From contig JAABQK010000017.1 of NCBI GenBank assembly GCA_011391495.1, positions 1-51,468 on the forward strand: 51,468 nucleotides of DNA. The letters run 5' to 3'. The translations under genes were made by a program, and so were the position numbers. The notes under the pieces were generated by a model. It made no database searches, was not told the DNA's origin, and worked only from the letters and a program-made list of their open reading frames with translations. Below are positions 1 to 10,171 of this stretch, one piece after another (the stretch's first letter is position 1; each line of letters starts with the position of its first letter). This DNA is from Hydrogenophaga sp. (GTDB lineage Bacteria > Pseudomonadota > Gammaproteobacteria > Burkholderiales > Burkholderiaceae_C).

Positions 1-47
1 TGCGCCAGCTCTGGACCCGAATGGGCGTGGCGGACAGCCCGCGCTGA
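1..47 (+). CDS. Possible C-terminal end of an upstream plus-strand gene (partial)
   Basis: One frame entering from the left edge reads RQLWTRMGVADSPR and then meets a TGA stop at 45-47. It would converge on gatB, whose stop lies 58 bp further on. Fourteen residues are too few to name a family. Another frame stays open through this stretch, so the call rests only on the plausible end and the position. It is tentative. Confidence 0.3.
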   Translation, partial: RQLWTRMGVADSPR

Positions 48-105
48 GCTTCAGGGCTGGCTCTCCGGCCAGCACACTCTCCACCCCCCCGCGCGCCACC
101 CGGGT

Positions 106-1569
106 TCACTGCAGCTTGTGGCGCAACAGGTCGTTCACCTGCTGCGGATTGGCCTTGCCCTTGCTGGCCTTCATCACCAGACCCACCAGCGCATTGAAAG
201 CCTTGTCCTTGCCGGCACGGAACTGCTCGACCATGGGCGCGTTGGCGGCCATCACCTCGTCGATGATGGCTTCCAGCGCGCCAGCGTCGTTCATCTGCTT
301 GAGGCCCTTGGCTTGGATGACTGCATCGACATCGCTGCCCTCGCCGCTCCACAGCGCGTCCATCACCTGTTTCGCAGCGTTGTTCGACACCGTGCCGTCG
401 GCGATGCGGGCGATGAGGGCTGCCAGTTGCGCGGCGCTGACCGGCACATCGGCCATGTCGCGCTCCTCGGCGTTGAGCCGGCGTGATACCTCGCCCATGA
501 TCCAGTTGCTCACCAGCTTGGCTTGGCCGCAGGCTTTCGCAGCCGCCTCGAAGTAGGCCGCCATGGCCGGGCTCTGCGTCACGGTGGTCGCGTCGTACTC
601 GGGAAGCCCATAGTCGCGCACCAGGCGCTCGGCCATCTGGCGCGGCAGCTCGGGCATGGAGGCCTTCACCTGCTCGACCCAGTCGCGCGCGATCACCAGC
701 GGCGGCAGATCGGGGTCGGGGAAGTAGCGGTAATCGGCCGCGTCTTCCTTGGTGCGCATGGCGCGGGTCTCGCCCGTGTCGGGGTCGAACAGGACGGTGG
801 CCTGCTGGATGGCATGGCCGTCCTCGATCTGCTCGATCTGCCAGCGCACCTCGTAGTCGATCGCCTGCTGCATGAACTTGAAGGAGTTCAGGTTCTTGAT
901 CTCGCGCCGCGTGCCCAGCTCGCCGCCGGGCTTGCGCACCGAGACGTTGGCGTCACAGCGGAACGAACCTTCCTGCATGTTGCCGTCGCAGATGCCGATC
1001 CAGGTGACGATCTTGTGCAGCTCTTTCGCGTAGGCCACGGCCTCGGCACTGGAGCGCATGTCGGGCTCGGTCACGATCTCCAGCAGCGGCGTGCCGGCGC
1101 GGTTGAGGTCGATGCCGCTCATGCCGTGGAACTCTTCGTGCAGGCTCTTGCCCGCGTCTTCTTCCAGGTGCGCGCGCACCAGGCGCACGCTCTTCTTCTC
1201 ATCGCCCAGAAAGAACGAGACCTCGCCGCCCTGCACCACCGGGATCTCGAACTGGCTGATCTGGTAGCCCTTGGGCAGGTCGGGGTAGAAGTAGTTCTTG
1301 CGCGCGAACACGCTCTGCTCGGCGATGTGCGAACCCAGCGCGAGGCCGAGGCGGATGGCGTGTTCCACCGCGCCGCGGTTCATCACCGGCAGCGTGCCGG
1401 GCAGGGCCAGGTCCACCGCGCAGGCCTGCGTGTTGGGCTCGGCACCGAACGCCGTCGGTGCGCGGCTGAAGATCTTGGATTGGGTGGCGAGCTGGGCGTG
1501 GGTCTCGAAGCCGATCACGACCTCGTAGCCCTGCACCAGCAAGGATGCTTCTTTTTTGACTGTGTTCAT
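106..1569 (-). CDS. gatB: Aspartyl/glutamyl-tRNA(Asn/Gln) amidotransferase subunit B
   Basis: GatB is the tRNA-binding kinase/transamidation subunit of the cytoplasmic GatCAB complex, which converts Glu-tRNA(Gln) or Asp-tRNA(Asn) to Gln-tRNA or Asn-tRNA. The 487-residue product has the family-typical N-terminal segment [13 protein letters not shown] (15-27) and [19 protein letters not shown] (88-106), with the helical GatB/YqeY tail at the C-terminus. The frame extends 12 codons upstream, but the ATG at 1569 is preferred because a GAGG lies about 8 nt before it and homologues begin there. It follows gatA on the same strand; a 74-bp hairpin repeat lies between them. Confidence 0.97.
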   Translation of the reverse strand: MNTVKKEASLLVQGYEVVIGFETHAQLATQSKIFSRAPTAFGAEPNTQACAVDLALPGTLPVMNRGAVEHAIRLGLALGSHIAEQSVFARKNYFYPDLPKGYQISQFEIPVVQGGEVSFFLGDEKKSVRLVRAHLEEDAGKSLHEEFHGMSGIDLNRAGTPLLEIVTEPDMRSSAEAVAYAKELHKIVTWIGICDGNMQEGSFRCDANVSVRKPGGELGTRREIKNLNSFKFMQQAIDYEVRWQIEQIEDGHAIQQATVLFDPDTGETRAMRTKEDAADYRYFPDPDLPPLVIARDWVEQVKASMPELPRQMAERLVRDYGLPEYDATTVTQSPAMAAYFEAAAKACGQAKLVSNWIMGEVSRRLNAEERDMADVPVSAAQLAALIARIADGTVSNNAAKQVMDALWSGEGSDVDAVIQAKGLKQMNDAGALEAIIDEVMAANAPMVEQFRAGKDKAFNALVGLVMKASKGKANPQQVNDLLRHKLQ

Positions 1570-1626
1570 TTTGGAAACCTCATTCAGTTCGCGAGGACGG
1601 AGCACGAGGTGCCCCCATCGCAGGTC

Positions 1627-1700
1627 ACCGCGGAACTGGCTTTGCCAGGCCGCAGGTGACGCCCCCTTGAGGGGGTGACGCCGAAGGCGGCGCGGGGGTG
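1627..1700 (-). repeat. Post-stop hairpin repeat, copy A
   Basis: This GC-rich repeat is read on the minus strand and starts about 5 nt after the gatA stop. It contains the palindrome CCCCCTTGAGGGGG, a GCCGCC/GGCGGC hairpin arm pair and a GGCTTTGCC-type hairpin. Five similar copies occur in the window (6345, 8434, 10089, 33865, 46430). It separates gatA from gatB and could affect relative expression or RNA stability. Confidence 0.85.
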
Positions 1701-1705
1701 CTCGT

Positions 1706-3205
1706 TCAATAGCCCTCCGGCGTCTTCAGGTGCCAGTCAGTGGCTTGCTGGAAAGCATGGGCGGTCTGAAGCAGTTCGCCTTCCTTGAAATAGTTGCCCA
1801 CCAGCTGCAGGCCCACCGGCATGCTGGCAGCGCCGAAACCGGCCGGCACGCTCATGCCGGGCAGGCCGGCCAGCGAGGTGGACAGGGTGTAGATGTCGGC
1901 CAGGTAGTTGGCGACCGGGTCGTCGCTCTTCTCGCCGATCTTCCAGGCCACGGTGGGCGCCACCGGACCGGCGATCACGTCGCACTGGGTGAATGCCTGC
2001 TGGAAGTCCTGCGCGATCAGGCGGCGGATCTGCTGCGCCTTGAGGTAATACGCGTCGTAGTAGCCGTGGCTCAGCACGTAGGTACCGATCATGATGCGGC
2101 GCTGCACCTCGGGGCCGAAGCCTTCGCTGCGCGACTTCCTGTACATGTCGGTCAGGTCGTCGTACTGCGCGGCGCGGTGGCCGAACTTCACGCCGTCAAA
2201 ACGGCTGAGGTTGGAACTGGCCTCGGCGGGCGCGATGATGTAGTAAACCGGGATCGAGAGTTCGGTGCGCGGCAGCGAAATGTCCACCAGCGTGGCACCG
2301 AGCTTTTCGTACTCGGCCAACGCGGCGCGCACGGCAGCCAGCACATCGGGCGCACAACCTTCGCCAAAAAACTCTTTCGGCAGACCGATGCGCAGGCCCT
2401 TGAGCGGCATCACTGCCGTGGCACCTTCGCGCGGCTGCCCCAGCCCGCGGGTGTAGTCCTCGGCCGGGTGGTCCAGACTGGTGGAGTCGCGGTCGATGTC
2501 CGGCCCGGCCATCACGCTGAGCAGCGTGGCGCAGTCGGCAGCGCTGCGCGCCATCGGTCCGGCCTGGTCGAGGCTGGAGGCAAAGGCCACCATGCCGTAA
2601 CGCGAGCAGCGGCCGTAGGTGGGCTTGATGCCGGTGATGCCGGTGAAACTGGCCGGCTGGCGGATCGAGCCGCCGGTGTCGGTGCCGGTGGCCGCGGGCA
2701 CCAGGCGCGCGGCCACGGCAGCGGCCGAACCGCCCGAGGACCCGCCCGGCACGCGGGCCGTGTCCCAGGGGTTGTGCACCGGTGAATAGGCCGAGTTGTC
2801 GTTGCCCGAACCCATGGCGAACTCGTCGCAATTGAGCTTGCCCAGCGCCACGGCACCGGCCTTGGCGAGGTTGGCGACCACCGTGGCGTCGAAGGGGCTT
2901 TGATAGCCGGCCAGCATCTTCGAGCCGGCGGTGGTGGGGAAGTCCTGGGTGACGAAGATGTCCTTGTGCGCCAGCGGAACACCCAGCAGCGGCGTGCGTT
3001 CGCCCGAGGCGAGGCGCGCGTCGGCGGCCTGTGCTTGCGCCAGCGTGGCTTCCTCGTTGAACGCGAGGTAAGCGCCCAGCGCAGCGTGCTGCTTCGCACG
3101 CGCCAGCAGGTGCCGGGCCGTCTCGACAGCAGAGACTTTCTTGTCGGCCAGGGCGGCGGCCAGTTCGGCCACCCCCATCTGGTGCAGGTCCATGGGGGCG
3201 CTCAT
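1706..3205 (-). CDS. gatA: Aspartyl/glutamyl-tRNA(Asn/Gln) amidotransferase subunit A
   Basis: GatA is the glutaminase/amidase subunit of GatCAB and supplies ammonia for tRNA-bound Glu/Asp amidation. The 499-residue protein has the full amidase signature: Lys81 in HKDIF, cis-Ser156 in the GGSSGGS segment, and the nucleophile Ser180 in [11 protein letters not shown]. The spacing matches the family's Ser-cisSer-Lys triad. The start ATG overlaps the gatC stop as ATGA (3202-3205), which indicates translational coupling. The length is normal and nothing is missing. Confidence 0.98.
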   Translation of the reverse strand: MSAPMDLHQMGVAELAAALADKKVSAVETARHLLARAKQHAALGAYLAFNEEATLAQAQAADARLASGERTPLLGVPLAHKDIFVTQDFPTTAGSKMLAGYQSPFDATVVANLAKAGAVALGKLNCDEFAMGSGNDNSAYSPVHNPWDTARVPGGSSGGSAAAVAARLVPAATGTDTGGSIRQPASFTGITGIKPTYGRCSRYGMVAFASSLDQAGPMARSAADCATLLSVMAGPDIDRDSTSLDHPAEDYTRGLGQPREGATAVMPLKGLRIGLPKEFFGEGCAPDVLAAVRAALAEYEKLGATLVDISLPRTELSIPVYYIIAPAEASSNLSRFDGVKFGHRAAQYDDLTDMYRKSRSEGFGPEVQRRIMIGTYVLSHGYYDAYYLKAQQIRRLIAQDFQQAFTQCDVIAGPVAPTVAWKIGEKSDDPVANYLADIYTLSTSLAGLPGMSVPAGFGAASMPVGLQLVGNYFKEGELLQTAHAFQQATDWHLKTPEGY

Positions 3206-3501
3206 TCGATCACCTTCGGTACGAGGAACAGGCCACGCTCGACGGCGGGCGCGCTTTTCTGGTTGGCTTCGCGCTGGTTGGGCTCGCTGGCCACGTCCGG
3301 GCGCAGGCGCAGGCTCACGTGGTCGATCACGGCGGTGGGGTGGGCCAGCGGCTCGACGCCCGTCGTGTCGACCGCGTTCATCTGTTCGACGATGTCGAAA
3401 AAGCCGTTGAGCTGGGTGAGCATGCGCTCACTCTGGGCGCCGGAGAGTTCCAGGCGCGCCAGGTTGGCGATGCGCCCGATGTCGGACAGGGTCAGGGACA
3501 T
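3202..3501 (-). CDS. gatC: Aspartyl/glutamyl-tRNA(Asn/Gln) amidotransferase subunit C
   Basis: GatC is the small wrapping subunit that stabilises the GatA-GatB pair. The 99-residue product begins with the typical [19 protein letters not shown] and ends with a short tail ahead of the gatA overlap. It is the first gene of gatC-gatA-gatB and diverges from mreB across a 264-bp region (3502-3765) that must hold both promoters. Confidence 0.96.
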   Translation of the reverse strand: MSLTLSDIGRIANLARLELSGAQSERMLTQLNGFFDIVEQMNAVDTTGVEPLAHPTAVIDHVSLRLRPDVASEPNQREANQKSAPAVERGLFLVPKVIE

Positions 3502-3625
3502 GGCAGCGATCGGATCCGGAAGAGGAAGAAAAACACAGCCCGAGGGACGAAAGAACGCCCCTGCAACGGGTTGTAACGTGAAGATTTAGCCCCCCGATCA
3601 AGGCAGTTATGCACAGGGGATACGG

Positions 3626-3631
3626 TATTAT
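3626..3631 (+). promoter_or_regulatory. Possible -10 element for mreB
   Basis: TATTAT at 3626-3631 matches the sigma-70 -10 consensus at five of six positions. No good -35 hexamer stands 16-18 nt upstream. It would start transcription near 3638, just before the hairpin at 3643-3674 and about 130 nt before mreB. Weak evidence. Confidence 0.3.
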
Positions 3632-3642
3632 CCAAGGTTTAA

Positions 3643-3674
3643 CGGCAAAACCCGTGCCACCACGGTTTTTGCCG
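3643..3674 (+). promoter_or_regulatory. Long hairpin in the mreB upstream region (attenuator-like)
   Basis: Two 14-nt arms (3643-3656 and 3661-3674) can pair at 13 of 14 positions around a CCAC loop. The core CCGTG/CACGG stem is preceded by AAAA and followed by TTTTT, the arrangement of an intrinsic terminator. It lies in the gatC-mreB divergent region, upstream of the mreB start codon. It could attenuate mreB transcription, stabilise the 5' end of the mRNA, or insulate the two promoters. Confidence 0.5.
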
Positions 3675-3678
3675 ATGA

Positions 3679-4809
<1,131 letters not shown>

Positions 4810-4863
4810 GCACCGGAGCGCCGGTCCCCGGCCCGACCAAGCCCTTCGCGAGCCCACTCCGAC

Positions 4864-5811
4864 ATGCCACTGGGCACCCTGGACCGCACCCCGCCACCCT
4901 TCTTCAAGCAGGGGCCGTCGGCCCTGTCCAAACTGGTGGTGTTCAGTGCGCTGGCGCTGTTCCTGATGGTGGCCGACATCCGTTTCAAGGTCGCAAGGCC
5001 CGTGCGCGCTGCGCTCGCCACCGCCTTGTACCCGGTGCAGTGGCTGGTGTTGCAGCCGGTGCAGGCGGCCGGCCAGGCGGGCAGCTATTTCACGTCCTTG
5101 CACCAGGCCCAGAAGAGCGAAGGCGAAGCGCTGCAGCGCCTCGCAGCCCAGGCCGTGCGGGTCCAGCAAATGGAACAGCTCACCCTGGAAAACCAGCGCC
5201 TGCGCGAATTGCTGACCATGCGCGAACGCATCAGCACCCCCGCCACCGGCGCCCAGGTGCTGTACGACGCCGCCGACCCTTATTCGCGCAAGGTGGTGAT
5301 CGACCGCGGTCAGACCCAGGGCATTGCGGCGGGTGCTCCGGTGATCGATGAAAGCGGTGTGCTTGGGCAGGTCACCCGCGTCTACCCGCTGGTATCCGAA
5401 GTGACCTTGCTGATCGACCGCGACCAGGCCATTCCGGTGCTGAATGCGCGCACCGGTGTGCGCAGCGTGGCCTACGGTCAGCCCTCGGCCAGCGGCGACG
5501 GGCTTGAACTGCGTTACACGCTGGCCAATGCCGACATCAACGAGGGCGACCTGCTGACCACCAGCGGCGTGGACGGGGTCTACCCGCCCGGGTTGCCGGT
5601 GGCCCGGGTGTTGCAGGTCGAGCGCCGCGCCGAGTCGTCGTTCACCCGCATCCGCTGCGAACCGCTGGCCCGTGTGCAGGGTGCGCTGCATGTGCTGGTG
5701 CTGGCACCTGTGGGCCCGTCGCTGCCGCCGTCGCCGGCGCCCGAACCCGGCAGCACCCAGGCAGGCAAGCCGGGTGCCCCGTCCGGGAACAAGCCGGGGA
5801 GCGAGCCATGA
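4864..5811 (+). CDS. mreC: Rod shape-determining protein MreC
   Basis: MreC is a bitopic inner-membrane protein whose periplasmic domain contacts PBP2 and helps activate the elongasome. The 315-residue product has a short cytoplasmic N-terminus, one membrane segment (about 20-37), a coiled-coil-prone stretch (about 80-120, rich in Gln, Glu and Leu) and the beta-rich MreC core. The C-terminal tail is rich in Pro, Gly and Ser and is probably disordered. It starts 54 nt after mreB and its stop overlaps the mreD start as ATGA. Confidence 0.96.
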   Translation: MPLGTLDRTPPPFFKQGPSALSKLVVFSALALFLMVADIRFKVARPVRAALATALYPVQWLVLQPVQAAGQAGSYFTSLHQAQKSEGEALQRLAAQAVRVQQMEQLTLENQRLRELLTMRERISTPATGAQVLYDAADPYSRKVVIDRGQTQGIAAGAPVIDESGVLGQVTRVYPLVSEVTLLIDRDQAIPVLNARTGVRSVAYGQPSASGDGLELRYTLANADINEGDLLTTSGVDGVYPPGLPVARVLQVERRAESSFTRIRCEPLARVQGALHVLVLAPVGPSLPPSPAPEPGSTQAGKPGAPSGNKPGSEP

Positions 5812-6338
5812 TCATGCGTCCCGGACAGCAGCTGCTGCTGCCCGCCAGCCCGGTCTTCATCTGGTTCAGCCTGCTGACGGCGCTCGCGCTGAACATGCTC
5901 ATGAACATGGGTCTCTGGGGCCGCGCGGCCTGGGTGCCCGATCTGCTGGCCATCGTGCTGGTGTTCTGGGGCGTGCACCAGCCGCTGCGCATCGGTGTGG
6001 GCGTGGCGTTCTTCTTCGGCCTGGCCATGGACATGCACCAGGGTGCGCTGCTGGGCCAGCATGCCCTGGCCTACACCGTGCTGGGCTACTTCGCCATTTC
6101 CATGCACCGGCGCCTGCTCTGGTTTCCCGTGCCGACGCAAGCGGTGCAGGTGCTGCCGCTGCTGTTTGCAGCGCACGTGCTGCAACTGCTGGTGCGCATG
6201 CTCGCGGGCGGCACCTTTCCTGGCTGGTCTTTCTTCCTCGCCCCGTTGATCGAAGCAGCGCTCTGGCTGGTGGCCAGCGTGCTGTTGCTGGCGCCGCAGC
6301 GGCGAGCGCCGAACCCGGACGACAACCGGCCGCTGTAG
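5808..6338 (+). CDS. mreD: Rod shape-determining protein MreD
   Basis: MreD is a small polytopic inner-membrane partner of MreC in the elongasome. The 176-residue product is very hydrophobic, with about five membrane segments, and begins MIMRPGQQLLLPASPVFIW. Its ATG overlaps the mreC stop by 4 nt. A second ATG two codons in is also possible. A hairpin repeat (copy B) follows within 6 nt of the stop and separates mreD from mrdA. Confidence 0.95.
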   Translation: MIMRPGQQLLLPASPVFIWFSLLTALALNMLMNMGLWGRAAWVPDLLAIVLVFWGVHQPLRIGVGVAFFFGLAMDMHQGALLGQHALAYTVLGYFAISMHRRLLWFPVPTQAVQVLPLLFAAHVLQLLVRMLAGGTFPGWSFFLAPLIEAALWLVASVLLLAPQRRAPNPDDNRPL

Positions 6339-6344
6339 ATGGAA

Positions 6345-6414
6345 CACCCCCGCGCCGCCTCCGGCGTCCCCCCCTCAAGGGGGCGTCACCAGCCGTCCGG
6401 CAAAGCCGGCACGG
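6345..6414 (+). repeat. Post-stop hairpin repeat, copy B
   Basis: Begins 6 nt after the mreD stop, in the same orientation as mreD. It has the CGCCGCC..GGCG arm pair, the C-tract/CAA/G-tract palindrome near 6370-6383, and a terminal CCGGCAAAGCCGG hairpin. It occupies half of the 140-nt mreD-mrdA gap, so it must be transcribed if mrdA is read from the mre promoter. Confidence 0.85.
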
Positions 6415-6478
6415 CGGCGTCCTGGGCGGGCGTCTCTTCGCGCAATGCGGTTCTCGCTTTGCCGGACAGCAGATTGCG

Positions 6479-8539
6479 ATGACCGAGCTGCGCAACGTCG
6501 AAGCCGACCTGGCGCAGTTCCGCACCCGGGTGCTGGTGGCGGGTTTGGCGGTGGTGTTCGCCTTCGGGCTCGTGGCTGCGCGCATGGTCTATCTGCAGGT
6601 CATCCGGCACGACGACCTGGCCGCACAGGCCGAGAGCAACCGCACCGCCGTGTTGCCGGTGGTGCCCAACCGGGGTCAGATCCTGGACCGCCATGGCCGC
6701 GTGCTGGCGACCAATTTCTCCGCCTACACCTTGGAGATCACGCCTTCCAAGGTGGAGGACCTCGACGCCACCATCGAAGCGCTGGGCGCTCTGGTGGACA
6801 TCCAGCCGCGCGACAAACGCCGCTTTCGCCAGCTGCTGGCCGAGTCGCGCAGCTTCGATTCGCTGCCGATCCGCACCCGGCTGTCGGACGAAGAGGTGGC
6901 CCGCTTCGCGGTGCAGCGCTACCGTTTCCCGGGTGTCGATGTGCGGGCCCGGCTGATCCGCCACTACCCGAACGGCGAGATCGCCAGCCACGTGGTCGGC
7001 TACATCGGCCGCATCAACCAGCGCGAGAAGGAAGCGATCGAAGACTGGCCGGACGAGGAGCAGGCCAACTACCGCGGCACCGAGCACATCGGCAAACTGG
7101 GCGCCGAGCAGCACTACGAGCGCGAACTGCACGGCCTGACCGGCTTTGACCGGGTCGAAACATCGGCCGGCGGACGCGCCGTGCGCTCGCTGGCCAACAC
7201 GCCCGCCACGCCGGGCAACACGGTGGTGCTGTCGATCGACATCCAGCTGCAGAAACTGGTCGAGGACATGTTCGGCGAACGCCGCGGCGCGCTCGTGGCG
7301 ATCGACCCGCGCAACGGCGAGGTGCTGGCCTTCGTGAGCAAGCCCACCTTCGACCCCAACCTGTTCGTCGAAGGCATCGACGTGGAAAACTGGCGCCTGC
7401 TCAACGAGTCGCTGGACAAGCCGCTGCTGAACCGGGCCCTGCGCGGCACCTACCCGCCGGGCTCCACCTACAAGCCCTTCATGGCGCTGGGTGCGCTGGA
7501 AACCGGCACGCGCAGTGCCGGCACCGTGATCAACGATCCGGGCTACTGGATGTTCGGCAACCACCGCTTTCGCAGCCACGGCGACGGCGGTCTCGGCGCG
7601 GTGGACATGTACCGCAGCATCGTCAAGTCGAGCAACACCTACTACTACTCGCTGGCCAACGAGATGGGCGTGGAAGCCATGCACGACTTCATGGCACCGC
7701 TGGGTTTCGGCCAGATCACCGGCATCGACCTCAAGGGCGAGGTGCGTGGCGTGCTGCCCAACCAGGAGTGGAAACGCAACACCTACAAGCGCCCCGAGCA
7801 GCAGCGCTGGTACGCCGGCGAGACCATCTCGCTGGGCATTGGCCAGGGCTACAACAACTTCACCATGCTGCAGCTCGCGCACGCGCTGGCGACGCTGGCC
7901 AACGGTGGCATCAAGAACCGGCCCCACCTGACCCTGGCGACCGAAAACCTGCTGACGCGGGAGCGCACGCCGCTGCCCACCGATCCCCCGGTCAGCCTGG
8001 GCTACAAGCGCGAACACATCGACGTGGTGCTGCGCGCCATGCAGGGCGTGACCACCGAAGGCACCTCGGCGCGCGTGTTCGCCGGGGCCGGCTACAGCAG
8101 CGGTGGCAAGACCGGCACGGCGCAGGCCGTGACCATCGGGCAGAAGGACCGCTACGACGCGCGCAAGCTGGAGGAACACCAGCGCGACCACTCGCTCTAC
8201 ATCGCCTTCGCCCCGGTGGAGCAGCCCCGCGTGGCGCTGGCGGTGGTGGTGGAAAACGCGGGTTTCGGGGCGGCGCATGCCGCGCCGATCGCGCGCCGCG
8301 TGTTCGACTACCTGCTGCTCGACCAGTACCCGAACCCGCAGGACCTGGCAGCGGTGCAGAAAGGTCTGGCCGCAGCGCCCATCGGCACGCCGCTCAAGGC
8401 GAGTGAAATGCCCTGGCCTCCGCAAGAAGAGAACACCCCCGCGCCGCCTGCGGCGTCACCCCCTCAAGGGGGCGATGCGAGTGGCCCGGCGAAGCCCGTT
8501 CCACCGCATCCTGGGACGCAGACAGCTCGCGCCGGATAG
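6479..8539 (+). CDS. mrdA: Penicillin-binding protein 2 (peptidoglycan transpeptidase)
   Basis: PBP2 is the elongasome D,D-transpeptidase, anchored in the inner membrane with its catalytic domain in the periplasm. The 686-residue product has one membrane segment (17-36), the PBP dimerisation domain, and the transpeptidase motifs STYK (Ser329-Lys332), SSN (384-386) and KTG (544-546). The open frame runs far upstream inside mreD; the ATG at 6479 gives the family start MTELRN. It is about 50 residues longer than E. coli PBP2. Residues from about 652 to the end are encoded by a copy of the hairpin repeat. No rodA follows. Confidence 0.95.
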   Translation: MTELRNVEADLAQFRTRVLVAGLAVVFAFGLVAARMVYLQVIRHDDLAAQAESNRTAVLPVVPNRGQILDRHGRVLATNFSAYTLEITPSKVEDLDATIEALGALVDIQPRDKRRFRQLLAESRSFDSLPIRTRLSDEEVARFAVQRYRFPGVDVRARLIRHYPNGEIASHVVGYIGRINQREKEAIEDWPDEEQANYRGTEHIGKLGAEQHYERELHGLTGFDRVETSAGGRAVRSLANTPATPGNTVVLSIDIQLQKLVEDMFGERRGALVAIDPRNGEVLAFVSKPTFDPNLFVEGIDVENWRLLNESLDKPLLNRALRGTYPPGSTYKPFMALGALETGTRSAGTVINDPGYWMFGNHRFRSHGDGGLGAVDMYRSIVKSSNTYYYSLANEMGVEAMHDFMAPLGFGQITGIDLKGEVRGVLPNQEWKRNTYKRPEQQRWYAGETISLGIGQGYNNFTMLQLAHALATLANGGIKNRPHLTLATENLLTRERTPLPTDPPVSLGYKREHIDVVLRAMQGVTTEGTSARVFAGAGYSSGGKTGTAQAVTIGQKDRYDARKLEEHQRDHSLYIAFAPVEQPRVALAVVVENAGFGAAHAAPIARRVFDYLLLDQYPNPQDLAAVQKGLAAAPIGTPLKASEMPWPPQEENTPAPPAASPPQGGDASGPAKPVPPHPGTQTARAG
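8434..8512 (+). repeat. Post-stop hairpin repeat, copy C, inside the mrdA coding region
   Basis: This copy closely resembles copy F at 46430; both share the GGGGCGATGCGAGTGGCCC segment. Unlike the other copies it lies inside an open reading frame and encodes a Pro/Ala/Gly-rich tail of PBP2. The ancestral mrdA stop was probably just before 8434. Confidence 0.85.
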
Positions 8540-8770
8540 AACCACTTGCTACAAGGGCTTCCCCCCGAAAGTCAAACACCGATCCAACCGTGATGCATCG
8601 CGAAGCGATGGATCACGGAATGCGTTTCGACTTGACTTGATTCAATTGCCACCTTCAGCGCCCAGCCCGGTTGCTCAACGAGCAAGGGATGCGGACAGCG
8701 AAACTACAAACGGTCATTGATGCTGCTTTGATTCACAGCGGACCCTGATGAAAGACGCGCGCGGGGGACC
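8540..8770. other. Non-coding stretch between mrdA and the IS element, with one strong hairpin
   Basis: No gene is seen. The clear structure is at 8588-8618: arms CCGTGAT/ATCACGG and CATCGC/GCGATG enclose a GAA loop with one G-G mismatch, giving 13 base pairs. No U-tract follows, so it is not a classical intrinsic terminator, but it may end or protect the mrdA transcript. This is where rodA would be expected; no RodA-like coding was recognised. Confidence 0.5.
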
Positions 8771-10070
8771 CATTCGTTAGCCGAGGATGACCGGCGTTGC
8801 CACCGGCCCTGGACTCCTTGAGTATCTCGGTCACGCCCCGCGCAGGTCCAACCCTGACTCATCAACGCTGGCTGCACGCGGTGGTGGCAATCAATTTCTC
8901 TGACGTTCTCTTTTGCTCAGCGGCGATGTTCAGGCCGGCAGCCGGAAGTCCTCACCCCGACTGAGCACCGCCCAGCACATGCGGGCGTTCTTGGCGGCGA
9001 TGGCGACCACGGCTTTCCAGTAACCCCGGCGCTGTGCCAGCGCATTGGCCCACCGACTGATCGGGTCGCTCTTGTTCTTCGCTGCGGCCAGCACCGCCCG
9101 CGCACCCAGCACCAGCAAGCTGCGCAGGTACGGATCTCCGGCCTTGGTGATGTGACCCAGGCGCTGCTTGCCGCCAGAGCTGTACTGCCCGGGCACCAGA
9201 CCGAGCCAGGCGCACAGCTGGCGACCACACTTGAAGTCGCGCCCGTTGCCGATGGTGCTCAAGAGCGCGGTGGCTGTCGTTTCGCCAATGCCACTGATCT
9301 GCATCAGGCGCTGGGCCTCGGTGCTCTGGCGCGCCATGGTGCGGATGTGCTGGTCGTACTGACCAATGCGCTCATCGAGTCGGGAGACCTCGCTCAGCAG
9401 ATCACCGATCACGGTGTTGGCCCAGCCGGGCAAGTCCTCCAGACGGGCTATCGCCTCGCGACGCACCACAGCCGCCTTCAATGGCAACACGATGCCCAGC
9501 TCCGAGAGCAGGCCGCGGATGCGGTTGAGCGTGGCGGTGCGCTGTTCCACGAAACCCTGGCGGGCGCGGTGCACCAGCAGTTGGCCTTGTTGCTCGGCGC
9601 TCTTGACCGGTACAAAGCGCATGTTGGGCCGGGTGACGGCTTCGCAGATGGCGGCGGCGTCCGCGGAATCGTTCTTGCCGCGCTTGCCCGAGAGGCGGTA
9701 AGGGATGACGAACTTGGGCGCCATCAGGCGAACGGTGTGGCCGAACTTCTGGAACTCGCGTGCCCAGTGGTGGGCGCCGGAGCAGGCCTCCATGCCGATC
9801 AGGCACGGAGGCAGCGAGGAGATGAGTTCGAGCAGTTTGGCGCGAGGGACACTGGGGCGCACCAGCGCGGGCTTGCCCGATTCATCCACGCCGTGAACGG
9901 CAAAGACGTTCTTTGCCAGATCGATGCCAACGGATACGATTGCCATGGACTTCCCCTTCCAACAAACGAGTGAGTTGATGAGAGATCGCACTTCCCATCG
10001 TGGCACCTGGTTGCCGTACCCCGCAACTGCGCGGATCACTAGGGACGGGGAAGTCCCTTTCATTCGTTAG
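8771..10070 (-). mobile_element. IS110-family insertion sequence (about 1.29 kb)
   Basis: A single transposase gene is flanked by the 10-bp direct repeat CATTCGTTAG at 8771-8780 and 10061-10070, one copy at each end. The spacing gives a 1290-bp unit, normal for the family. Non-coding ends are about 149 nt after the transposase stop and 115 nt before its start. In the IS110/IS1111 family these ends carry the bridge RNA that guides target choice. The start-proximal end lies about 20 nt from hairpin repeat copy D; such elements are known to target REP-like repeats. The exact boundaries are inferred. Confidence 0.75.
8930..9946 (-). CDS. IS110-family transposase (DEDD recombinase)
   Basis: The 338-residue protein begins MAIVSVGIDLAKNVFAVHG, the N-terminal RuvC-like DEDD domain of the family (Asp in GIDLAK, Glu in IGMEAC, Asp pair in KNDSADA). 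Its C-terminal transposase_20 domain contains ISGIGETTA and GQYSSGGKQRLGHITKAGD, including the family's catalytic-serine region. The frame extends 39 codons upstream, but the ATG at 9946 follows an AGGGGAAG ribosome site and matches the family start. It appears intact. Confidence 0.93.
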   Translation of the reverse strand: MAIVSVGIDLAKNVFAVHGVDESGKPALVRPSVPRAKLLELISSLPPCLIGMEACSGAHHWAREFQKFGHTVRLMAPKFVIPYRLSGKRGKNDSADAAAICEAVTRPNMRFVPVKSAEQQGQLLVHRARQGFVEQRTATLNRIRGLLSELGIVLPLKAAVVRREAIARLEDLPGWANTVIGDLLSEVSRLDERIGQYDQHIRTMARQSTEAQRLMQISGIGETTATALLSTIGNGRDFKCGRQLCAWLGLVPGQYSSGGKQRLGHITKAGDPYLRSLLVLGARAVLAAAKNKSDPISRWANALAQRRGYWKAVVAIAAKNARMCWAVLSRGEDFRLPA

Positions 10071-10088
10071 GGGGGGTTGGTTCCAGGG

Positions 10089-10168
10089 CACCGTGGAACC
10101 GGCTTTGCCGGGCCGCCAGTGCCGCCCCCTTGAGGGGGTGACGCGCCCTTGGGCGCGACGCGGGGGTG
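10089..10168 (-). repeat. Post-stop hairpin repeat, copy D
   Basis: Read on the minus strand it starts 3 nt after the stop of the TSUP gene (10172). It carries the CCCCCTTGAGGGGG palindrome, a diverged first hairpin (GCGCCCTTGGGCGC) and a terminal GGCTTTGCC-type hairpin. The IS110 element ends about 20 nt beyond it. Confidence 0.85.
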
Positions 10169-10171
10169 GGC

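Noticed and set aside
6386..8425. Long minus-strand open frame opposite mrdA
   Set aside because: Shadow of the PBP2 gene; composition is unnatural (His/Arg/Val-rich) and no motif is seen.
8588..8618. Remnant of rodA or an intrinsic terminator
   Set aside because: No RodA-like coding was found and no U-tract follows, so only a hairpin is reported.
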